Below are positions 1 through 9,315 of a DNA stretch of 64,000 nucleotides, in pieces. The stretch spans positions 1 through 64,000 of the forward strand of contig DATJQJ010000053.1 in the NCBI GenBank assembly GCA_035505975.1, given 5' to 3'. The notes under the pieces were generated by a model. It did no database searches and was not told where the DNA came from. It saw only the letters and a list, made by a program, of their open reading frames with translations. The DNA comes from CAIKOD01 sp035505975 (GTDB lineage Archaea; Halobacteriota; Methanomicrobia; Methanomicrobiales; Methanospirillaceae). Position numbers and translations under genes: made by a program. The stretch's first letter is position 1; the number at the start of each line of letters is the position of its first letter.

Positions 1-12
1 AAAATCAGTCTA

Positions 13-95
13 TGCGAGGGGAGGGATTTGAACCCGCGAACCCCTTCGGGAACGGATCTTGAGTCCGCCTCTGTTGGCCTCTTAGATACCCTCGC
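13..95 (-). tRNA. tRNA-Leu (anticodon CAA)
   Basis: Read on the minus strand, a 7-bp acceptor stem GCGAGGG / CCCTCGC encloses a D arm, an anticodon stem GCGGA/TCCGT with loop CTCAAGA (anticodon CAA, Leu codon UUG), a long class II variable arm and a TTCAAAT T loop. The length of 83 nt and the long variable arm fit tRNA-Leu. The 3' CCA is not encoded (TAG follows the discriminator A). The T stem has one apparent mismatch. No intron is seen. Confidence 0.93.
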
Positions 96-119
96 GCAAT
101 CTCTTAAATTCGTGCTCTG

Positions 120-131
120 ATTTTATAAATA
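120..131 (-). promoter_or_regulatory. TATA box of the tRNA-Leu gene
   Basis: The minus strand carries ATATTTATAAAAT about 26 nt upstream of the mature tRNA 5' end, which is the usual spacing of an archaeal TATA box to its start site. Assigned by sequence and position only. Confidence 0.6.
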
Positions 132-234
132 TTGCCATAAAAAGAATATCGACGGTGTTCCCGGGCGGAAACCCGGGTCAGCAGGAGGATCGCATCACGG
201 CCCGGATTATTTATCTATCCGATGAGTCACTAGT

Positions 235-825
235 ATGGACCGTATGGGTAGTTTTGGGGTATTCGTACTCCTCCTGATCGGCGTAACCGGCATGGTTATC
301 CTTGCAGCCGGGTGTACGGGCCCGGCACCAGCTCCTCCAGCCACATCCGATGCAACCGGGTTAGTGGTTTTGTCTGACAGCTTCAGCACCGGGGGGACCA
401 TTCCCCGGCAGTTCACCTGCCAGGGAGAAAGTGTATCGTTTCCCTTATCATGGTCAGGAGTGCCACCCGGGACGCAGACCATCGCAGTCCTCATGCAGGA
501 CGTCGATACACCCCGATCCGGGTTCACACACTGGATCCTGTACAATATCCCTCCGGGCTCCAGGGGAATTCCGGGGAACATTACAACGGAACTCGTACTC
601 CCCGACGGCAGCGTGCAGGGAAGAAATGACGCCGGAAAGATCGGGTATACCGGCCCCTGTCCACCAGCCGGGAACCCCCACCGCTACATAATAACGGTTT
701 ATGCACTTAACCGCAGTCTTGACGGGGCTCAGGCCCTGAACAGGTCTGAATTCGATACGGCAATAAACGGGGCCGTCATCGGTCAGGGTAATCTCAGCGG
801 GACATATCAAAGGTCCCTCTTTTGA
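235..825 (+). CDS. YbhB/YbcL-family PEBP-like lipoprotein
   Basis: This 196-residue protein belongs to the phosphatidylethanolamine-binding protein (Raf kinase inhibitor-like, YbhB/YbcL) family. The N-terminus is a hydrophobic segment ending in a lipobox-like LAAGC with Cys27, followed by a Pro/Ala-rich linker, so it is probably exported and lipid-anchored. Family hallmarks are visible: the DVDTPRSGFTHWILYNIPP stretch near residues 86-104, then GYTGPCPP and PHRYIITVYAL. Ligand and function are unknown for archaeal members. A second ATG four codons in is an alternative start. TATA-like ATTTATCT lies about 25 nt upstream, compatible with a near-leaderless transcript. The gene converges on the PolD gene with a 22-bp gap containing a short T run. 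Confidence 0.85.
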   Translation: MDRMGSFGVFVLLLIGVTGMVILAAGCTGPAPAPPATSDATGLVVLSDSFSTGGTIPRQFTCQGESVSFPLSWSGVPPGTQTIAVLMQDVDTPRSGFTHWILYNIPPGSRGIPGNITTELVLPDGSVQGRNDAGKIGYTGPCPPAGNPHRYIITVYALNRSLDGAQALNRSEFDTAINGAVIGQGNLSGTYQRSLF

Positions 826-847
826 AACATTTTTCCGGCCCCGCCAT

Positions 848-3800
848 TCACATGAAATCGGCCAGTCCCATCTGCTGGTCTTCCGCGGTTCCGAATGTTG
901 ATTCGATGGCCATCACGAGGACCTCTACTCTCTGTCGCGTATATTCGGAGACTTTATAATTCGCACAGATATCCTGCGACATCGCAAGATATTTTTTTAC
1001 CGACCCTTCGTGGACCGTCGCGATGATATTGCCGTTGCATCGGTTGCACTTTCCGGCAAGGGGCATGCGCCGGTAACTCGTATTGCATTTCGTGCACCTG
1101 AATTTCTGTCGCGAGAAAGCGGTCAGGTTGCCCATCAGGTCCCTGATGAAGTGGGTGTTTAAGACCCGTTCGGCCACGTCGTCCTGGTCGACCGCCCTGA
1201 TCTCGGCTGCGAGCTTGAGCTCTGCATCCAGTTTTTCGAGCATGGTCTCGAGCTTCGTATACGTGGACTCAAGAGGGCCTGCCGATATATTGCTGGTCGG
1301 ATGGGTGAAAAAGAAACCCTCGAGTTGTGCAGGTGTCCCGAGCCTTCGTTCCACGCGGTCGACAAGATGTTCCACGTCTTTCGGGTGCGTTCCCGAGGCC
1401 GCAGCAAGAAATAATTCCAGGGGATAGGCTGCTCCTACGTCGATATTGTGGCTTTCCTTATCGATCTCGGCAGGGTCGATGCGGGTCGTGAGGACGAGGG
1501 GGGCATCCATCGAACCGCCCCTCGTCTCGGGCAAAAACGACCGGGAAAAATTGATCAGGCCGTCCAGGAGCATCATGATGCAGTCCTCATCGCCGTCGCA
1601 CTGGCCCGTATAGATGCCATTCGCAAGCACCGTATGGTCTTCTGCAACGGTGAGACAATACACCCGGTCTTCGGGGCAGGGGATGAGGTCGCAACTCCTG
1701 ACCCGGTCGGTGAGCAGGTTCATGCCTTCGTCCACCGGGACCGGGTCGCCGGGTTTCAGTTCCATTGCCTTGATTTTCCTGAGGTACCCGAGGTCCCATA
1801 CGAGCATCGCATGATCAGGTGTGACCGCGATTACTTTTCCCCTCGTTGTCTCGATGCGGATCAACGTTGCCGGAGCCTTATGTACCGAGACCGATGTAAT
1901 TTTCCTCAGGTGCGGGACTCCGCTCGTGTCCACAGCCCTCGTATAGCAGCAGGTCGCCGGGTCCGAATAATACGTGCCGAGCCTGTCGATTCCCGGATGG
2001 CTTAAGTCGAAGTTTTCGATGACGAACTTACGGACAGGTTCGCTTCTCCAGGAGGTCCCGTCGTAAATACTGATTACGGTATCGCCGTGAAAGCAGTTTC
2101 TCCGTTTTGCCGCGTGAAAGAAAGGATGCGCATATCCCACGTTTGCCTTCGTAAACCCGACCAGACGTGCGAGCACCCCGGCACTGGTATGGGGGGCGAG
2201 ACCCATCACCAGGTGCCCGAGCAGGTCGGACTTCGAGGTGACGTTGTAATACGGGGGCAGACCGTAGCATTTCTCGAGGAGCGAGTCGATAAAGCGGGCG
2301 ATCCTGACCAGGTATTCGGCACATGACTCGGATACAAGGATATCCTGGGGGTGTAATTCAACCACCTGGGAAGGAGCGAGGAGCGGCGTCCCGAACAGGT
2401 CCTTTTCGTAGCCGAGCTTTTTCATCTGGTCGATCGTCACCCCCGCTTCGTCGGGCCTGAAGTGGGTAAGGGGGAGATCGATCATGTCGTACCTGACGGT
2501 CCCGTCCTTGAACACGAAAAGGTCGTACTGTGCCCGGAGGAGGCCTTTCTCGATCGGTTCCACCGCTTTTTCGCGTGATATCATCCCCTTAACTCCCTTA
2601 ACGAGCTGCACCTGGTTCTCACGCGATCCTAGCTTTTGCACCGCCTGGGCATATTCGTCCCTGATATTGATGGTGTACGCAGTGGAGCACACGATGTCGA
2701 GGTGACACGCCGGGCATTCCTCTTCTTCACCCTCACGACCGCATTTCGGGCAACGGAAGACAGGGAGCGTGTGAGCCCCGCATTCGCAGGCGTTCTTGTA
2801 AGTCGTCGCACCGCAGGAGGGGCAGCGTCTGCTCCCTGCTTCGACGACGATCACGCCCCCGTCTTTATTTGCGACCTGTGCACGGGACGATGCCTCCTGG
2901 AAGGACCTGCGGGAGCCCCCGGCCTCTCCGAGGGGAAACAGCACGTGGACCGCAGGGTCCATCTTCCGTGGCGCCGATTTTCCCGGCCGCCCCATCCTTC
3001 CCCCGATCCTGGTGCCGGCTTTCGATCTCATCTTAACTCCTGAAAGGTGCATCACGAGGGAAAAGGGGTCGTCATCCATTGTGTTCTCCCATGCAGTGGT
3101 CTGATGCAATGCCTGGTCGAGGCCCAGGCAGGCCAGGAGTACCTGATAGTCTTTTACCACGATCTCCCCCTCCCGGACGGTATGCGGCACCAAAGCTTCC
3201 TCGAGAATTCCTTTTCCGATGAAATCGGCAGGGACGAGCAGGCCTTCTTCTGAAATCCTGCCCTTATCCCTGATGTAATCAGATAGGGTCCTGATCTGGA
3301 GACAGGTCAGGTCGTCCCAATAGTAGGTGAAGGCAGGATGAAGGAATCCACCGGACCTTGCCTGGGCAAGGGCTTCTTCTTCGGTTCCGGGCCTCCTGGT
3401 GCCGCCTTCCTGGAGCCACCACTCCTCGCAGTATGCCGACGGGATAAGCGGGTGGTTGTTCTCCAGAAACTCACCGTAACTGATCAGGATCTCACCCACA
3501 TCGAGGATCTTCTCGACCCTTCCCTGGATCCGGACCGCATCTTCCTCCCTGTCGACCCGGAGGATACTTCCGTCGTTGAGCCTGACGGTAGGGCCCTCTA
3601 TCGAGTCGACCGGGACAATTCCTGCTGCTTTTCCCGGTCTTTCGGTCTTCATCTGAGTCCCTACGGCGAGAAAATCACCAAGGATCCTCATGGTAGCCGG
3701 ATTGAGCCCGGCTGCCGCGAACCCCGTATTCCGTGACCGGCCCAGTCGCAGCCGGAAACCACCTTTTCTCATAGGATACGAAAAAACCGGCCTTCCTGCA

Positions 3801-4711
3801 ATCAAATCACGCAGATACTTATCTTTCGGCTTTAACCCCTGTTCGTTTCCTTCTTCGCTGTTGCTTTTTGACGTGCCTGAGATCAGCTGGTCGAGCCACT
3901 CCCAGCCTTCCATCTTCATCTTCCTGACATTTTTCTGGACTTTTGGTGCTTTCAGGGCGAGGCCCTCGGCGAGCACCAGTGCCATTCCCCCGCGGACCGC
4001 ATTAGTCTCGACCCTTGGCAGGTTCCGGTATCCCGAAACTTCCTCACGTTCGGTCCCCTCGCCATCGATACAGACAGGGCAGTTGCTCACGATGAGCCTG
4101 ATCTCCTTATCGCTTGGCAGGTACTGCAGGTTCATAATCGAATTATACTGCCGGATTTCCTCGATATAACGTTCAATTTCCTCCTGTCTCGGGATATAAC
4201 GGTTAATTTTGAGGGCCTGGCGCACATAGTCCCCGACAAGGACCGAGAGAGCCTGCGCCGTCCCGCCCGCACTCCTGATCGGCCCGGCATAAAAGATCCG
4301 GACATATTCGGACCCGTCGTCATTCTTTCCAAGACCTATTTTTGCAATTCCCTCGGTCGGGGCTGCCACCACCCCTTCCGTGAGGAGCGCCATTGCGGTG
4401 CGGATCGCATGGTCGAGGATCTCCTCGTTATTTGTCTCACCGAATTTCCTGGAAACGAAATCGTCGCCTATGCGGAGGGCTGCCTCCTCCCTCGACATGG
4501 TCGCTTCCAGGTCCCTGATACGGGAAGCGATGCCTTTTATGTCGAGAAGGGCTTCCACACGGTCTGCCAGGTCGCTCGCAATCGGGATTTCAGGAACGGT
4601 TTTCGGGTCGATACCACGCTCACGCGCACGTCTTGCGACCTCCATTGCCCCTTCGAGGCCCTCCTGGAGGTTTTGGAGATACTCCTCCATAGCCGGTGAG
4701 ACCTTGAGCAT
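848..4711 (-). CDS. polC: DNA polymerase D (Pol II) large subunit DP2, intein-containing
   Basis: This is the catalytic subunit of the euryarchaeal replicative polymerase PolD. The 1287-residue precursor becomes about 1122 residues after removal of a 165-residue intein, a normal DP2 length. Visible features are the N-terminal DP2 region, cysteine clusters near residues 628-670 (RCPSCGATTY, CPKCG, CPACH), the catalytic motif NCDGDEDC, and a C-terminal zinc knuckle near 1203-1225 (CTKCNTSYRR...CNRCNG). The tail QMGLADFM resembles a PCNA-interacting (PIP) box. The intein sits exactly between N872 and the Cys of the catalytic motif, so polymerase activity should require splicing. The small subunit DP1 is not in the window. 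An alternative start at Met8 is possible. Confidence 0.97.
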   Translation of the reverse strand: MLKVSPAMEEYLQNLQEGLEGAMEVARRARERGIDPKTVPEIPIASDLADRVEALLDIKGIASRIRDLEATMSREEAALRIGDDFVSRKFGETNNEEILDHAIRTAMALLTEGVVAAPTEGIAKIGLGKNDDGSEYVRIFYAGPIRSAGGTAQALSVLVGDYVRQALKINRYIPRQEEIERYIEEIRQYNSIMNLQYLPSDKEIRLIVSNCPVCIDGEGTEREEVSGYRNLPRVETNAVRGGMALVLAEGLALKAPKVQKNVRKMKMEGWEWLDQLISGTSKSNSEEGNEQGLKPKDKYLRDLIAGRPVFSYPMRKGGFRLRLGRSRNTGFAAAGLNPATMRILGDFLAVGTQMKTERPGKAAGIVPVDSIEGPTVRLNDGSILRVDREEDAVRIQGRVEKILDVGEILISYGEFLENNHPLIPSAYCEEWWLQEGGTRRPGTEEEALAQARSGGFLHPAFTYYWDDLTCLQIRTLSDYIRDKGRISEEGLLVPADFIGKGILEEALVPHTVREGEIVVKDYQVLLACLGLDQALHQTTAWENTMDDDPFSLVMHLSGVKMRSKAGTRIGGRMGRPGKSAPRKMDPAVHVLFPLGEAGGSRRSFQEASSRAQVANKDGGVIVVEAGSRRCPSCGATTYKNACECGAHTLPVFRCPKCGREGEEEECPACHLDIVCSTAYTINIRDEYAQAVQKLGSRENQVQLVKGVKGMISREKAVEPIEKGLLRAQYDLFVFKDGTVRYDMIDLPLTHFRPDEAGVTIDQMKKLGYEKDLFGTPLLAPSQVVELHPQDILVSESCAEYLVRIARFIDSLLEKCYGLPPYYNVTSKSDLLGHLVMGLAPHTSAGVLARLVGFTKANVGYAHPFFHAAKRRNCFHGDTVISIYDGTSWRSEPVRKFVIENFDLSHPGIDRLGTYYSDPATCCYTRAVDTSGVPHLRKITSVSVHKAPATLIRIETTRGKVIAVTPDHAMLVWDLGYLRKIKAMELKPGDPVPVDEGMNLLTDRVRSCDLIPCPEDRVYCLTVAEDHTVLANGIYTGQCDGDEDCIMMLLDGLINFSRSFLPETRGGSMDAPLVLTTRIDPAEIDKESHNIDVGAAYPLELFLAAASGTHPKDVEHLVDRVERRLGTPAQLEGFFFTHPTSNISAGPLESTYTKLETMLEKLDAELKLAAEIRAVDQDDVAERVLNTHFIRDLMGNLTAFSRQKFRCTKCNTSYRRMPLAGKCNRCNGNIIATVHEGSVKKYLAMSQDICANYKVSEYTRQRVEVLVMAIESTFGTAEDQQMGLADFM
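1601..2095 (-). other. Mini-intein in the PolD active-site motif
   Basis: Residues 873-1037 of the DP2 precursor form a 165-residue intein. It starts with Cys in block A (CFHGDTVI), has a block B TPDH motif (VTPDHAMLVW), blocks F/G VYCLTVAEDHTVLANG and IYTGQ, and is followed by +1 Cys of the extein (CDGDED). There is no LAGLIDADG homing-endonuclease region, so it is a mini-intein. The last residue is Gln instead of Asn and the usual penultimate His is replaced by Gly. A C-terminal Gln is known for the Pyrococcus Pol II intein at the equivalent site. Boundaries are inferred from intein motifs and restoration of NCDGDEDC. Confidence 0.93.
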
Positions 4712-4768
4712 ACCAGATTCATGAACAGGATGGAATTTATCTCTTCGGTTAATGGCCTCGCAGCCTTT

Positions 4769-5314
4769 TTACGAACTGCCGGGCGGGGTACTGCTTCCTT
4801 CAGGTGCGTCCCTGCTCACGTCCACCAGCGCCCGGACCCCGGGTTCGTCCATCTTCCAGAGGGAAAGGGATGCGCACCGGCTCAACAGTTCGTCGTCGCT
4901 GTGGACCAGTTCCTTTAACGGTCCTATGGCAGGTGTCCCGATCCGGCACAATGCTTCGGCAGCAAACCCGCGCAATTCCGGATCTTCGGAGGAAAATTTC
5001 TTGATCAACGGCCGTACGGCCGGCTCTCCGATCCCCCCGAGGGCTGCGGCAGCATATTTCCGGAACCCGCGGGACCGGTCCTGTTCCATGGCCGATATCA
5101 GGGGCCCGACTGATGGTTCTCCGATTTTTGCAAGGGCTGTCGCTGCATACCACCTGAAATCATTATCGTCGTGATCCTGCATCGCGTGGACCAGGGGGAC
5201 CACTGCATCTGCCCCGGATTCGGCCAGGCGACGGACTGCCTCGTGCCTTATCCTGATATCGTCGTCTGCGAGATCTGTGATCAGGGAATCAATATTCCGT
5301 TTCAGTTCTGTCAT
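4769..5314 (-). CDS. HEAT-repeat protein
   Basis: A 181-residue soluble protein made almost entirely of HEAT-like helical repeats. Units recur about every 31 residues, with cores such as RWYAATALAKIGEPSVGPLI, KYAAAALGGIGEPAVRPLI and GFAAEALCRIGTPAIGPL. Such repeats form protein-binding solenoids; no catalytic residues are seen and no partner can be named. It lies about 160 bp downstream of a second, membrane-anchored HEAT-repeat gene on the same strand, so the two may act together and may have arisen by duplication. Confidence 0.8.
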   Translation of the reverse strand: MTELKRNIDSLITDLADDDIRIRHEAVRRLAESGADAVVPLVHAMQDHDDNDFRWYAATALAKIGEPSVGPLISAMEQDRSRGFRKYAAAALGGIGEPAVRPLIKKFSSEDPELRGFAAEALCRIGTPAIGPLKELVHSDDELLSRCASLSLWKMDEPGVRALVDVSRDAPEGSSTPPGSS

Positions 5315-5473
5315 TGCTTGTCACGACCGGGGCTGGATCCGGCCCTCTGACTCCTCGTAGTGGTCTTATCCCGCAGAAATGAAAATATTTTCGGATTCAG
5401 ATGATTCCAGTCCCGGGCCTCTTCCCTGTTACTCAGGTTCCGGGATGCCCGGCACGACGAACAATGGCTGCCG

Positions 5474-6742
5474 TTATCGGGAAATTTGATCGTTCTCAGA
5501 AAAAGCCTCAAGAATGTTTCGGATGAGAGGCTTAAAAGAAGGATCGCCGGTCTCCTCGAGCTTCCTCGCAAGATATTCGCGCAGGTCTTTCTCTGACATG
5601 ACGAGGCCCGGGGGAGTACGTTCAGTAACTGCTCCGTGACTGTCCTCATCGCCCGCCTGCCCGGTCACTGGTTTTACCGCCCCCGCCTCGTTGAGAATAA
5701 CGAGGAACCGGTCGAGGACGTTTGTCTCTGCCCGCCCGAGCGCTACCAGGGCTTCGGAGCGGACCCGTTCGTCATCGTCAGACAACGCCCGGATAAGCGG
5801 CGCGATCGCACGCGGATCGTTAATCCTGCCCAATGCAGCCACGGCAGAAGGCCTGGCGTTGGTCGTTCCCCGGTCAAGGACCCTTACGAGTTCCGACACC
5901 GCGGGCTGCCCGATGGCCGACAGGGCATAGGCGGCCCTTCCCCTGACGTACGGATCGGTATCGTCAAGGAGTCCTGCAAGCGGGATCACTGCCTTCGGGT
6001 CTCCTATATCCCCGAGAGCAATTGCTGCTTTCCACCTGACGTCATCGTTTCGGTTTCCCAGTTCTTTGATAAGGGGACCGATGGCGGGTTCTCCGATCCT
6101 CGCCAGCGCCTCTGCCGCTTTCCAGCGGATAGCACTGTAACGGTCACGGGTGAGGGCATGGATAAGCGCATTGATGGCGAAAGGGTCACCGACCTCTCCA
6201 AGCGCTTCGGTTGCGTTATACTGGAGATTGATATCGTCGCTGGTCAGGGCACGGATGAGGCCCCGGACATCTTTTTTTTCCTTCATCCGCCGGACATTCA
6301 GGTAGGGCAGGATACAATATTGTGCAAGGCCAAGCACCTCTCCAACGGGAACAGAGTCCACGGGAGCGGGCTTTGGTTCCCCATGGATCAGGGGTAGTTC
6401 CCTGGCCATCTGGGCCCGCATCCGCTCCGAAACGATTGTTCCGATGCAACCGGTGAGGAGTATCAGCGCTGCCGATATCAGTGCGGAAGTTGGCACAGAC
6501 CCGGTAAAAAAAACTGATACCGCTGACAACATATATACGACGAGGGCTGCGGCAACCAGGAGCCCGTACCTGCCGAACCAAAGTGAGGTAAAAACGACAG
6601 AAAGGAGTGCGGCCAGGGTAAAAACGATGCCCAGTCCTTGTATTGCGGTAAAACCCATCCCGGCGAGGAACGAAGCGGCATAAAGAATTAGCAGGATACC
6701 GATCCGGTTCCGTTTACCGGGATCTTTACTCCGGGGTACCAT
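5474..6742 (-). CDS. Membrane-anchored HEAT-repeat protein
   Basis: A 422-residue protein with about four hydrophobic helices in the first 105 residues (RIGILLILYAASFLAGMGF through ALISAALILLTGCIGTIV), then about six HEAT-like repeats near residues 155-340 (for example YNATEALGEVGDPFAINALI, RWKAAEALARIGEPAIGPLI, GRAAYALSAIGQPAVSELV). The C-terminal 70 residues are charged and without recognisable domain. Probable role is a membrane-bound protein-binding scaffold. It precedes the smaller HEAT-repeat gene on the same strand. Confidence 0.8.
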   Translation of the reverse strand: MVPRSKDPGKRNRIGILLILYAASFLAGMGFTAIQGLGIVFTLAALLSVVFTSLWFGRYGLLVAAALVVYMLSAVSVFFTGSVPTSALISAALILLTGCIGTIVSERMRAQMARELPLIHGEPKPAPVDSVPVGEVLGLAQYCILPYLNVRRMKEKKDVRGLIRALTSDDINLQYNATEALGEVGDPFAINALIHALTRDRYSAIRWKAAEALARIGEPAIGPLIKELGNRNDDVRWKAAIALGDIGDPKAVIPLAGLLDDTDPYVRGRAAYALSAIGQPAVSELVRVLDRGTTNARPSAVAALGRINDPRAIAPLIRALSDDDERVRSEALVALGRAETNVLDRFLVILNEAGAVKPVTGQAGDEDSHGAVTERTPPGLVMSEKDLREYLARKLEETGDPSFKPLIRNILEAFSENDQISR

Positions 6743-6912
6743 TAGTAGGTTTTCGTCTGTCGTGATATTAAAAGAAGTTCAGGTGCCGGCAAGCGGTATC
6801 GCATCGGTTTTAAGTATACGGGGATGAATGGCTGCCGGCCATAAATAACCCATGCCGGTCGATTCGGCATGCGATGACCTGTTTTTCAGGATCTTATACG
6901 TTCCCCGTGCCG

Positions 6913-8073
6913 TCATGCGGTCGCTACATCAATGCACTCCCGGATCGTCCCGATCCGGGCAACGGCACCGCACATGTTCGGGACATACGCAAATGCCTTC
7001 CCGCTGTTCACCATGATCGACCGGTAATTGTCCATGCACGGGGAGACCACCATGCAGGTATCAGTAAATACCCTGGCACCGCTCCGCTCTATTACTTCGA
7101 CCTCGTCGACCGATGCCGCCTTGACGGGTCCCGATGTGAAAATAAGCACAGGTATCTTCACCCGTTTTCCCTGCAACAGGCGGGCAGCCGTTGCCAGCTC
7201 CTCGGGAGAACAATGGGGGCAGCCGATTGCCACGGCATCAACCGGGATTTCTGAGAATACCGAACCGATCGTTTCCCGATCGATATGAATGGTCTCGAGA
7301 TGCCTCGTATCATAGGAGAAAACCCTTGCATCGGGCGTAATGCCTTCGACATGGAACAGGGCAACGGCACCGCTCGCGGCCATCGCTGCACCAAGCGCCT
7401 TCATCTGGTCCCGATCGGGCCGAATCCCCCGGAAATAAGGTATCCCGTTTCCCGCTTCCTTCCCGGCAAGATAGCCGAGGGCACCGTACCATGCCGTATC
7501 ATGCCTTTCTTCCGGATCGGTGGCAATAACGAGGCCTGGTTTCCTGTTACCGACGATATGAAGGCCATAGAAGGGGGTTTTTCCGATAATTGCAGCCGCG
7601 AGAGCTCCCGGTCCTCCCTCCCGGTTTGTCCTTGCACCGATCACCGAGTTTGCGTACGCCACCGCCGAAGATTCAGACCAGGCGATATGGTCGCCGTACT
7701 GCGTGATCGCATTATAATACGGAGTGCAGGTACAATCGAGCCTGACGCCGAGGCGGTCGTAGGCATCGATCACTTCGGCCTGCTTTTTCGCAAATTCTGG
7801 TGAGATCCCCATCTCGCGCCAGCGTTTGCGGTCCATCCCGACCGGGTTCAGGACGGTGGGGACTGCCACGCGTGCTTTCAGGTTCTTCAACCATTCGAGC
7901 CCATATTTTCCGATCGTCTTGTAGGAGGCCCCGCTCACTTGGGCACTGCGTATCGGGACCATCCTTTCGGCTCCAAATACTTTGCCAAGGGCAACGAGCA
8001 TCTCCATCATCAAACGGGGGGTATCCCCGAACTCGCCGGAAAGGACCAGCTCATCCTCGCGGTCGAGCTCCAT
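6913..8073 (-). CDS. Aconitase X family protein, probable phosphomevalonate dehydratase large subunit
   Basis: The 386-residue protein matches the aconitase X (former DUF521) catalytic subunit. Conserved cysteine motifs are present: CTCTPYYNA, GCPHCSPEEL, CMVVSPCMD and NMCGA, likely iron-sulfur or metal ligands. In archaea this family dehydrates mevalonate 5-phosphate to trans-anhydromevalonate 5-phosphate. That role is strongly supported here because the next upstream genes are a UbiD-type decarboxylase and UbiX, the other special enzymes of that route. The start ATG has GGTGAG five bases upstream, overlapping the end of the UbiD gene, so translation is probably coupled. The small (DUF126) subunit is not in the window. 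Confidence 0.85.
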   Translation of the reverse strand: MELDREDELVLSGEFGDTPRLMMEMLVALGKVFGAERMVPIRSAQVSGASYKTIGKYGLEWLKNLKARVAVPTVLNPVGMDRKRWREMGISPEFAKKQAEVIDAYDRLGVRLDCTCTPYYNAITQYGDHIAWSESSAVAYANSVIGARTNREGGPGALAAAIIGKTPFYGLHIVGNRKPGLVIATDPEERHDTAWYGALGYLAGKEAGNGIPYFRGIRPDRDQMKALGAAMAASGAVALFHVEGITPDARVFSYDTRHLETIHIDRETIGSVFSEIPVDAVAIGCPHCSPEELATAARLLQGKRVKIPVLIFTSGPVKAASVDEVEVIERSGARVFTDTCMVVSPCMDNYRSIMVNSGKAFAYVPNMCGAVARIGTIRECIDVATA

Positions 8074-8079
8074 CAGGTC

Positions 8080-9315
8080 TCACCACCGGGCCCTGATAAA
8101 CTTCGCTTCCCTGCCCATCTCCATCGTCGCATCGACCCCCACCTTTACGTTCGTCCCGTTATCGAGCCTGCACGGGTCGAGGCTTGAGCCCCTGACTCCG
8201 GTGATTACCATGACGTCCTTATCGGCCCGGACCCGGGTGGCGATGGCAAATTCTACATCTTCCGGATCGGATATGTCGATGTCGTCGTCAACGACAACAA
8301 CATGTTTTAACGAGGTATGGACCGCAAACGCGGCCATTATGGCGTTTTTAGCGTCGCCTTCGGTGTTCTTCCTGATCTGGATGACTGCGTGGAGGTACCC
8401 GCACCCCCCCCGCGTAAGGCTGACGTTCTTAACGTCGGTGACACCGGCAACCGCCCGGAAAATCTTCGGTTCGTAGGGGGCTCCCATCAGGAGCTTGTGT
8501 TCGTTCCCGCCAGGGAGGATTCCATGATAGACGGCTCCCTGCCTGATGTGCATCCCGGTGAACCTGATCACCGGTTCATTCCTGACGATATCGTACGTGC
8601 CGGTGATATCGACAAAAGGCCCCTCCGCATGCCGTTCATTCGTGATGTAGCCCTCGAAAATGATCTCAGCGTCAGGGACGAGGACCCCGTTCGGACATTC
8701 CCTTACCGTGACTTCCCCGCCGAGAAGCGTTGCAGCGAACGACAACTCTTCTCCCCAGGGGACTCTCGAGCAACTCGCGAACGTGACCGCAGGGTGCACT
8801 CCGATCGCCATCGCAACGGGGAGATCCTTCCCTTCGGCCTGGGCCCGTTTCATAAGGCTATGGGTATGCCGCCCCTCGACGAGACGGGCTGCAACATGGG
8901 TTTTGTCGAGCACGAGCATCCGGTGGATCGAGGCATTCTCGATCCCTGCAAACTTTGAAAAAATGATCCCCGCCGTGATGTACGGACCGGCGTCCTTTGG
9001 AAAGTGTGTCATGACCGGAAGTGCCGAAAGGTCAGGCGAACTCATGGAGACCTTGCCGTCCGTTACAACACGTCCTCCGCAATCCGTCACCGAGAGTTTC
9101 CTGACAATCTCGTTCTCGGCGATACCGAGTGCAAGCGACAAGGCTTTCCTTGACGCAGTCACGTTCATTACCGCAGGCATTCCGCCGGTTTTATGGAAAA
9201 CAAGGAGTTTATCGGTCTTAGATGCCATTTCAGGCGCCTGTTGCCTGATGTCGACCGGCTCTTCAATATCGGTAACCTCACCGTTGTCACGCATTAATTT
9301 GATGAATTCACGCAT
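8080..9315 (-). CDS. UbiD-family decarboxylase, probable anhydromevalonate phosphate decarboxylase
   Basis: A 411-residue UbiD-family enzyme dependent on prenylated FMN. In the archaeal mevalonate route the family member converts trans-anhydromevalonate 5-phosphate to isopentenyl phosphate. Family signatures visible are NRHAEGPFVDITGTYD, GGCGYLHAVIQIRKNTEGDA and the C-terminal VGVDATMEMGREAKFIRARW. I chose the ATG at 9315 (MREFIKLM) over one eight codons earlier because GGAG lies eight bases before it. The gene overlaps the 3' end of the UbiX gene and is followed immediately by the dehydratase gene: a three-gene operon. Substrate assignment is from context; the family also acts on aromatic acids. 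Confidence 0.85.
   Translation of the reverse strand: MREFIKLMRDNGEVTDIEEPVDIRQQAPEMASKTDKLLVFHKTGGMPAVMNVTASRKALSLALGIAENEIVRKLSVTDCGGRVVTDGKVSMSSPDLSALPVMTHFPKDAGPYITAGIIFSKFAGIENASIHRMLVLDKTHVAARLVEGRHTHSLMKRAQAEGKDLPVAMAIGVHPAVTFASCSRVPWGEELSFAATLLGGEVTVRECPNGVLVPDAEIIFEGYITNERHAEGPFVDITGTYDIVRNEPVIRFTGMHIRQGAVYHGILPGGNEHKLLMGAPYEPKIFRAVAGVTDVKNVSLTRGGCGYLHAVIQIRKNTEGDAKNAIMAAFAVHTSLKHVVVVDDDIDISDPEDVEFAIATRVRADKDVMVITGVRGSSLDPCRLDNGTNVKVGVDATMEMGREAKFIRARW

Noticed and set aside
5636..6397. 253-codon open frame on the plus strand
   Set aside because: It lies antisense to the membrane HEAT-repeat gene, has Arg/Pro/Gly-rich text with no motif, and no start signal; it is a shadow of the opposite strand.
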